A stretch of 64,000 bases of DNA from Gnetum montanum (taxonomy: Eukaryota > Streptophyta > Gnetopsida > Gnetales > Gnetaceae). The number at the start of each line of letters is the position of its first letter. Position 1 is the first letter of the stretch. A program made the position numbers and the translations under genes. The notes below the pieces were generated by a model. The model had not been told where the DNA came from, searched no databases, and saw nothing but the letters and a program-made list of their open reading frames with translations. The stretch lies in the NCBI GenBank assembly GCA_015680685.1, contig MNCI01033639.1:141627-205626 (forward strand), read 5' to 3'. Shown here piece after piece: positions 56,751 to 64,000 of this stretch.

Positions 56751-58680
56751 AGATGCTTTCAGAAAGTTTGACCCCAAAACTAATGAGAGGATTTTTCTAT
56801 GATACTCTACAGTTAGTAGGGAATACAGGGTATTTAACAAAAGAAGTAACACTATGGAGGAAACTAGAAATGTGAAAATAAATGATAGCTATGATTGTGG
56901 TTCAAATTTGCACACTAATAATTACAAAATTCCTATTTAGAAAATATCTAGCATTTCTCATATAGAAATTAAGAAAGATCTTGAAATGGAAAGTGAACAT
57001 GAAGATGCTACTCCATCTCAACTCAAAATGCCTAGACACTAAAGATCACATTCCCTTAAGGATGTTAAAGGAATAGTAGAAGAGGGAATAAAACCCAAAA
57101 GTCAAAAAAAAAGAAAAAGAAAAAAAAGGATGTGTGCCTATGCTACCTATCTTTCATAAATTAAGCCCAAAAACTTTAGAAAGGTAGAAAAGGAGGAAAT
57201 ATGGATTTTAGCCATGGAAGAAGAGTTAAATTAATCTAGCAAAAATTATGTATGAGAACTTTCTTTTAAACTCAACAACAAGCAAATTATTAGAACAAAA
57301 TGGGTATTTAGAAACAAGATAGATGAAAGTGAAAACATTACTAAAAACAAAGCCAAATTAGTTGCTAAAGATTACAATAAATAAGAGGGCATTGATTTTG
57401 ATGAAATGTTTGCTCCTATAGCCATGCTTGAGTCAATTAGACTTCTTCTAGCTTATGCAAATATCAAAGGAATTAAATTGTATTAAATGGATGTTAAAAG
57501 TGGCTTTTTGAATGACAGCATTCAATAGGAAGTATATGTTGATTAACCTAAATAATTTGTAGATCATATACATCCAAAGTATGTCTTTAAACTAAAAAGG
57601 GCTCTCTATGGGCTCAAACGAGATCTTAGAGCTTGGTATGATAGACTCTCATAACATCTCATGTCTAATGATTTTGAAAGAGGTAGTTTTTAAAATGAAA
57701 TGATAAGAATCTACTTATTGTTGAAATTTATGTTGATGATATTATTTTTGAAGCTACTAATGAAAGTTTATGTGAGAATTTTTCAGCTCATATGCAAATA
57801 GAATTTGAAATGAGTATGATGGGAGAACTTAACAAGTTCCTTAGATTTCATATTAGTCAAACTGAAGGTGGGACATTTATTTATTAAACAAAATACATCA
57901 AAGATCTATTAGAAAAATTCAATTTGGCTAAAGTAAAAGCTAAGACAACACAAATGACTATACACATCAAGCTAAGCAAAGATGAATAAGAAATATTAGT
58001 TAATCTCAATCTTTATAGAGGTATGATTGGTAGTCTATTATACCTAACTTCTACTAGACCTGATATTGCTCTAAGGTTGAAATTTATGCTAGGTATCAAT
58101 CTAATCCCAAAGAATCACATTTAAAAGTTGTCAAAAGAATTTTTCATTATCTAAAAGGTACTACCGATTGGGGACTTTTGTATCTAAAGGACTCCATACT
58201 TGATCTTGCTAGGTATTGTGATGCAGATTAGGTAGGCTGTAAAAATGATCATCAAAGCATAAGTGGTAGTTGCTTCTTTCTAAGAAAGCATCTTATCTCT
58301 TGAGCAATTAAGAAGACAACCTCTACAACACTATTTATGATGGAAGCAAAATATATTTCAACTAGAAATTGTTGTGCATAGATTCTTTGGATGAAAGAAA
58401 CAATCAAGGATCTATGAATCAAATTAGACAACACACCTATTTTTTGTGATAGAAATAGTGCTATTAACATGACTAAAAATCCTGTTCAATGATCTCATAC
58501 AAAACATACCAAAATTCAGCATCACTTCAGAAGAGAACATACTCAACTTGGACATGTTAAGTTAGAATATATTGGGAGAGATGGTCAACTTGATAATGTC
58601 CTCACCAAGACTCTTGATGAATGAAGAGTTACTTTTCTATGTAAAGACATGGGGATAAGACCATGTCTGATTATATGAAA
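56751..58680 (+). pseudogene. Reverse transcriptase and RNase H of C2 (broken)
   Basis: KTKWVFRNK-type start (57296-57330), ...MDVKSGFLND (57487), ALYGLKRDLRAWYDRLS (57601), then the catalytic IYVDDIIF (57727-57750, both Asp kept), FEMSMMGELNKFL (57805), RGMIGSLLYLTSTRPDIAL (58018-58070) and RNase H pieces to about 58620. Frames change often. It is useful as the reference that shows what C1 has lost. Confidence 0.7.
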
Positions 58681-58871
58681 AACATATCTTTTCTAAATAA
58701 ATAAATAAAAGGAGAAGGAACAAGCTCATATTTGGGGGAAGTTTCTTAGGAAAAATTCTTTTTGATGATGCCCAAAATGGGGAGTATCATGTGTTTTTAC
58801 CTTTTATTTACATATTATATGCTACTTGTTATTTTTATGCTAACCCATTTTCTCAAGTTTTAGACATCACC

Positions 58872-58884
58872 AAAAAGGGGGAGA
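58872..58884 (+). other. Polypurine tract of C2
   Basis: AAAAAGGGGGAGA, identical to that of C1, followed by T and the LTR start TGTTGA. Confidence 0.85.
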
Positions 58885-58885
58885 T

Positions 58886-59297
58886 TGTTGACCTTTTGGT
58901 ATGTCAAAACCTTGAGAAATGAAAAAATTGTAACTGTGCTTGTGAGATCTTTCAGGTATAAGAAAGGTAAATAAAAAATATTAAGGAAACAAAGACAAGA
59001 GCATGAATTAACAAAGTAGAATATTAAAGTCCAATAAGAAAATGTAAGGATTTCGAGGAAATCACAAGGATACAAGACAACTCAAATTCCTAAGAATACA
59101 TCTTAGAGATTGAAAGAATGTCTCATAATACTGCAAGACATCTCTACTAAGAAGCTCAGGTATTAGGCAAGACAACTCCACAAAACAAGAAATTTCTCAA
59201 GTTCAGACAAGACATCTCAACCAAGTTGTCTTGGATTAGGTCAAGACATCTCAACCAAGATGTCTCATCTTCAAGATGAAAAATACGGTAAGATGTC
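58886..59297 (+). repeat. 3' LTR of C2, truncated
   Basis: First 412 bp only, aligned with 52908-53340. It includes the GATGTC/GACATC cluster (59100-59295). The break falls inside that cluster. Confidence 0.75.
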
Positions 59298-59720
59298 ACG
59301 CCTATGTTTATTAATCACTAGGAATTAATTTCTTGTATTCATTAATAACTAGAAATTAATTTCTTAATTAAAGTGCATTGAAATGAAGTGCATGAATATT
59401 AAATGCATCAAGGAAACATTAATTTGTTCTCAATGCTACAAGGATGATCAAAAGGGTTCATTTTTTATTCCCGTCACACTATTGTGCTCAGGTACATCAA
59501 TGTTTGAACAAAGATCCATACACACTCAAACTCCTGCTATGGGCACTTAGAAAATATTCTAACTCTGGAGAAAACAAACTATAAGAGCTTCGCTATCTAT
59601 GACATAAATTGATGAAAATCATGAGCCTAAACACTATATTTATAAGTTGGAATATACCCTATGATATCGGATATTTGACATCACATCTTGGGCTTCAATA
59701 TCGATATCAGATATTCATCA
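59298..59720 (-). repeat. 3' LTR of Athila-like element G5, truncated
   Basis: Plus view: starts inside the LTR (matching about 19450 of G3's LTR) and ends ATTCATCA at 59720. The distal third, including the U5 end, is missing. TATATTTATAAG at 59634-59645 is the minus-strand TATA region; GATATCGG motifs follow at 59661-59708. Confidence 0.75.
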
Positions 59721-59731
59721 TACCCCCACAA
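59721..59731 (-). other. Polypurine tract of G5
   Basis: On the minus strand TTGTGGGGGTA, directly before the LTR start TGATGA. Confidence 0.75.
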
Positions 59732-61960
59732 CTGAATGAAAACTCATCCTCGAGTGAACAAGAGGAGGAACAAGTCCTTACAAAGTATTGGGTAGGTATG
59801 GGATTATTGACTGACATGCAATTTGACTCAAATAGAATAAACAGATCACTAAGTGTTTGAGTGTATGGATTACAATATTTTACAAAATTGGATGTTCATG
59901 ACAAGAGAAGAGAACACCCTAGATAAAACTAACATCCACTCCTTTGATAGCTGAAGAGTAAGAAAGAAGATTCAATAATCATAAAGAGTCTTCATCACAT
60001 GGTGCTGCTACTGCTGCTTCTTTTGTAAGGACAGTCTTGCTTCTAGTCTACACATTTCTTCCATGCTTCCCACTATAATCACAACAAAATCATGGATTCA
60101 TGTGCAATGTGTAACATATAGCTTTGAAGTACCTTGTCTCATCAATGGTTACACTTGGCTAGGTTGTGATTGTGATGGATGAATTTTGATAATAGTGTTA
60201 GCGAGAAGGCTGAAAAATATGGTGGAATAGATAGGCGGTCCATTAGCAAATTTTTGAAAAGTCCAAACATAATAAAATACTTGAGAAGTGTTAAAGAAGT
60301 CACAACAAAGACAATAAAAAGATTTCATTGAAGAGCGTTGTGAAGGTGTGCACATTAGGATGTCATTGATGGGATAAACAAAAGAATTTGATTGTAACAA
60401 TATCTAAGGATAAAGAAGTTAACCAACCCAACCAAAAGAAATGCAAATGGATCCTCCCCAAGGCAGGCATAGGCTTTTTATTGCCCTTGCATAACTTCAA
60501 ATTGAGGAGTTTGTGGGCTTCAATAGTTACAAAAGATTAAGTATAAAAAAACCCGTAAGAAACTACCTAAGAATTTTGACACATCAAATTAGGACATCAG
60601 ATAAGAACATGAAACCAACAATGAGGTGAGAGATAGAAAGCATAGATAGATGAGAGAGAGTGAAATGGAATTCCTAATTAAGGTCACATGAAGTCCCTTG
60701 TGAATTTTATGATTAAATAACTTGATAAGATCCATCCTTAGTCCAAACCAAAACCAACCACATTCAGTGACTTCGCATCATCATGCTAAGAGCAATCCAT
60801 CCCCTTGAGACATAAGAGTGCTTCCACAAAACAACTATTGTTCCTTATTAAAGAAAAAAAGAGAAGTAGGAAGTTAGGAAGGGCCTTAGTTAGAGGGGAC
60901 CTTTAGGCATGGGTAATGTGTCTTTCTAGTCCCATAACCAGTGTTTGGAGCCCATTTATTTTGTCTAAGGGATGTGCTTTGAATTTCCATCATTTTTTTT
61001 TTGAAATGAGAATTACACCATGCAAAGACTTATTCGTTTATTGTGTCTAAGGGGTGTGCTTTGAATTCCCATCATTTTTTTATGAGAACCACACCATGCA
61101 AAGACTTATTCAACTTCCTTTTATTGGTTGACATAGAATGGTAAGAAATCCATGAAAGCACACATGCACCCAAGTAAGCAGAAAGGCACAAAGTATACCA
61201 AATTCTCTTAAAGTCACATCTTGTTCAAACCTTTGAATCCTTTCCAATTCCAGAAATTACCAAAGTCACAAATTCATTATAGTTTTATTAATGAAAAAGG
61301 AACTACACATTTCTAGAATAAGGAAAACCATAGGGTTTGTGTATGGGTGGATGTTGTGGACTCACTACCTGTTGCATGAAAAAGAAACCATGTCCTAATT
61401 ATCAGTAACAAAATTCAAAGCTAGAATCTATACACCAATAATCAAATAACTGAATAATACATACCACCATCAAGCAACGAATTACCATTGTGCCTAGCAC
61501 TTATTAACAAAAAGTTAGACAATCACACAAAAATAAAAGAAAATATAAAAGAAAGTGTAAAATATTCAAGAAATAGCAAATGTACTAATGATGTTGTAAA
61601 ACAAACATCAAAAAAGATTAAGAACATGAAACAAGAAGATGTACAATAAAGAATGTGTAAAACAAAAAGGGTGAAAATTGACGAGTTGCTTACATAGTTA
61701 ACATGGATGGCCATCTCTCCCATGACTAAGTTGAAAGGAGAAGATCTAAAATATTGAGTGTGGTTATTCATTTGATGAGGTGTTTGTTGTATTTTCTAGC
61801 TTATGCTCATGGAAAGGTTTAACTTTTTGTATGTTGATCAACTGTTTCCTGTCTGGGCTCTTAGGTTTGTAGATCATCATGGTCCCAAAAGGAAAAGTTT
61901 CATAAATTATATAAGGTCCTTCTTACAATGTTTGGAACTTGGCTTGTTGAGGTACATGTG
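59732..61960 (-). other. 3' non-coding region of G5
   Basis: The fullest copy of this family's 3' non-coding DNA. 59740-59860 matches G1 330-480; 60670-61130 matches G3 5560-5960; 61340-61740 matches G1 and G4 post-gag DNA. An 82-bp tandem duplication is at 60955-61115. No protein seen. Confidence 0.6.
60955..61115. repeat. 82-bp tandem duplication
   Basis: Units begin TTTATTTTGTCTAAGGG (60955) and TTTATTGTGTCTAAGGG (61037). Each ends CCATGCAAAGACTTATTC. The G3 copy has one unit (about 5850-5930). Confidence 0.8.
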
Positions 61961-61967
61961 TGGGATT

Positions 61968-62820
61968 CTAGTAGAGAACCTTATCTCCTGATTGAAATTT
62001 GACTTTCCTAATTTTAAGGTCATGGCACTTTTTGTTATATACTTTGTGCAACTCGTTGGATGGCAGGGCCACCAATTGATTTTTGTCTAGCAAGTTGAGA
62101 TTCATTAATCTTTCTTTTTGTTCTAGACTCAAGTCAAGGTCAAGGTCATAGGCTATTGAAAGTGTATGGAGCTCGAATTGAAGAGGAAGTATTGGTAATT
62201 TTTCGTACACAAGCTGATAGGGAGAGTAACGTATAGGAAGTTTCCATGTTGAGCGATAGGCCCAAAGGGCATATTTGATAATAGTTCTTGTTAGAATCCT
62301 TGTGACTTCCCTATTAGTAACCTCAGCTTGACTATTGGCTTGGAGGTGGTAGGGGGTTGTGAGTTTATGTTCAACCCCCAAGCATTGCATGAGCTTTCGA
62401 AAAGTAGTACCTATAAAGTGAGTTCCATTATCAAAAATTAATGCACATGGCACATCAAATCCATTGATAATATTTTTTTGTACAAACCAAGTAGCAGTAG
62501 AAGAAGTATAGTTAGTGACACCTATTTCTTCTACCCATTTCATACAATAGTCAACAATGACTATGATNTCTTCTACCCATTTCATACAATAGTCAACAAT
62601 GACTATGATGTATGCCGTTCTATTTGACATGGGTGTGATGGGACCCATGAAATCAATGCCCTAAATGTCGAAGGGTTCTAGTGGTTGAATCCATTATTGA
62701 GGTCCCTCCATTTGAGTACTCATTCTACCATCTCATTGGCAACATTCATAAGAGTGGACATATTGATGAGCATCCCTAAAAATTATTGGCCAATAGTACC
62801 CTACCATCATGATTTTAATG
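61968..62820 (-). pseudogene. Integrase of G5
   Basis: Best-preserved Athila-like integrase in the window. Core: MGPITPMSNRTAY, VDYCMKWVE (first Asp), FDNGTHFIG (second Asp), HKLTTPYHLQANSQAEVTNRE (Glu), then YSPYQLVYEK and a C-terminal KFQSGDKVLY. The frame is continuous from 62648 to 61968 except for the N at 62568 with a 41-bp duplication, probably an assembly error. The zinc-binding part (62660-62820) is in other frames. All three catalytic residues are present. Confidence 0.75.
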
Positions 62821-63164
62821 GCCATGCATCTCCCAACATAATGTCCTCTGTAAGAACCTTCATGAGTGTCTTAGAGAATGTGTAGTTGATTAGCATCAAG
62901 GATACACCAATGAACCAAGCCATCAACGCACACCTTGTAGAGGTGTCTGTTGATCTCCATGAAGCATTTTGCCTAGTGAAGAAATTGTTGTTTCTTTCGA
63001 TGATCCAACCTTTGTGGTATCTCTTGGGTGAAAAGATAGGTGAGAATGCCATCATACCATTTAGGCTCATTGGGCAATTGTTTAGTTATAGCCCTAGCAA
63101 AGAGGAGTTTTTCAAGAATCATATCAAATAGTGGGTTCTCCTCCTCTTTTTTTTCCTATCATAA
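62821..63164 (-). pseudogene. RNase H-integrase linker of G5
   Basis: Homologous to 7641-7960 of G3. A broken frame at 62807-63070 reads KRYHKGWIIERNNNFF. No domain assigned. Confidence 0.5.
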
Positions 63165-64000
63165 CTAAGACATGTGATTAGTGACAACATTCTCAGTTCC
63201 CTTTTGATCTACCATTGTGAGATCGAATTCTTGTAAGATCACCAACCACCATATGACATGGGGGCTCATCATTGGCTTATTCATCAGGAAGTAGATGACA
63301 CTATGGTCTATGTCCACAAACACTTTGTATCTAAGCACATAATGCTTAANATAGATGACACTATGGTCTATGTCCACAAACACTTTGTATCTAAGCACAT
63401 AATGCTTAAACTTTTCTAAAGCAAACACTACTGCCATTAGTTCTTTTTCTGTAGTGGTGTAGTTCAATTGTGCATCCACAATGCTTTAGCTAATGTAGTG
63501 GATGTAATATGGACATTTCTTATCCTCCATCTGCATAAGCACAACTCCCAAGACATAATTTGATGCATCTATCATAACAGGAAATAATCTGAACTAGTCG
63601 TGTGCTTGTAGGATTGGAGTTTCTACTAGTTTTTCTTTTAGCTGTTGGAATGCTTGTTCACATTCCATGGTCCAAAAAATGGAGCATCTTTCTTTGTCAG
63701 CTCCGCCATCTATTTTGTAATCTTAGAGAAATTCTCTATGAATCACCAGTACTAGCCAGTATGTCTAAGAAATGACCAAACATCTTTGACAATTTCTAGT
63801 TGATAAGTTATTCCTTGGATTACCCTTATTTATTTGAGGTCAACCTCAATTCCTACTTGTGATATTCTATGCCCCAACATAATGCCTTCCTAGACCATCA
63901 AGTGACTCTTTTTCTAATTGAGCCTAAGGTTTGTATCTACACATCATTTCAGTGCTTTCTCAAATGTAGCTCCATAGGTGGAGAAGTCATCCATGAAGAC
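63165..64000 (-). pseudogene. RNase H and reverse transcriptase of G5 (runs off the window)
   Basis: RNase H: LNYTTTEKELMAVVFALEKFKHYVLRYKVFVDIDHSVIY (63479-63340, in two pieces around the N at 63350), FDLTMVDQKGTENVVTNHMS at its end. Toward the edge the RT box reads VFMDDFSTYGAT (about 63964-64000), the Athila form. The uninterrupted RNase H sequence here shows what G3 looked like before C1 inserted. Confidence 0.75.

Larger units (their letters stand above)
52908..59297 (+). mobile_element. SIRE-type Ty1/copia element C2, 3' LTR truncated
   Basis: Complete 5' LTR, tRNA-iMet primer site, gag with two zinc knuckles, broken pol, polypurine tract and the first 412 bp of the 3' LTR. Closely related in layout and sequence to C1. 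The 3' LTR stops at about 59297, where a truncated Athila-like LTR begins, so the right flank and target duplication are lost. Confidence 0.8.

Noticed and set aside
1-64000. Transfer RNA or ribosomal RNA genes
   Set aside because: The tRNA-like strings found (TGGTATTAGAGC and TGGTGTCATTGC types) are short primer sites next to LTRs; no cloverleaf or rRNA core was seen by eye. A tRNAscan run would settle it.

Overview
This is plant nuclear DNA of the kind found between genes in a large genome. It is built almost entirely from old, decayed LTR retrotransposons, many nested inside one another. I found no intact host gene, rRNA, tRNA or CRISPR array. The evidence for a plant is the mix of lineages: Ty3/gypsy elements of Athila type (FMDDF reverse transcriptase, tRNA-Asp-type primer site), Tat/Ogre type (second RNase H), chromovirus type (LGRPW protease), and Ty1/copia elements of SIRE/Maximus type (GGGGGAGA polypurine tract, tRNA-iMet primer site). 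Heavy transition decay and divergent LTR pairs suggest slow turnover. That would fit a gymnosperm, but this is only a guess.

Layout. 1-5547 (minus): a gag-only Athila-like element followed by a second truncated copy, with LTRs strung in tandem. 5548-19871 (minus): an Athila-like gag-PR-RT-RH-IN element, split in its RNase H/RT region by a complete 6.3 kb copia element (8055-14366, plus). 19872-21060 (plus): a loose Athila-type integrase fragment. 21243-26998 (minus): an element with two 568-bp LTRs and no recognisable pol, carrying an intronless pseudogene of the CCR4-type deadenylase family. 28072-31798 (plus): a second gag-only Athila-like element. 31799-50527 (plus): an 18.7 kb Tat/Ogre-type element inserted in that gag-only element's 3' region; a short piece of the target resumes at 50528. 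50556-52907 (minus): a chromovirus fragment. 52908-59297 (plus): a second SIRE-type copia element whose 3' LTR is cut short. 59298-64000 (minus): another Athila-like element running off the window.

How it works together: pol-bearing Athila-like copies (5.5-19.9 kb and 59.3-64 kb) share LTR and 3' non-coding sequence with the gag-only copies (0.3-3.7 kb and 28-31.8 kb). The gag-only copies therefore look like non-autonomous partners that depended on relatives for pol. The Tat element is the most unusual resident. Between its protease and reverse transcriptase lie 6.7 kb holding a tandem array, an antisense coding block broken by five intron-like GT-AG intervals, a cluster of hairpin modules, and many copies of a motif (GAGAGCATAGTC) that also fills its LTRs.

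Four of the five N bases sit between exact 41-58 bp duplications and look like assembly joins. All coding calls are by-eye translation of decayed sequence. Family names rest on remembered motifs, not searches.
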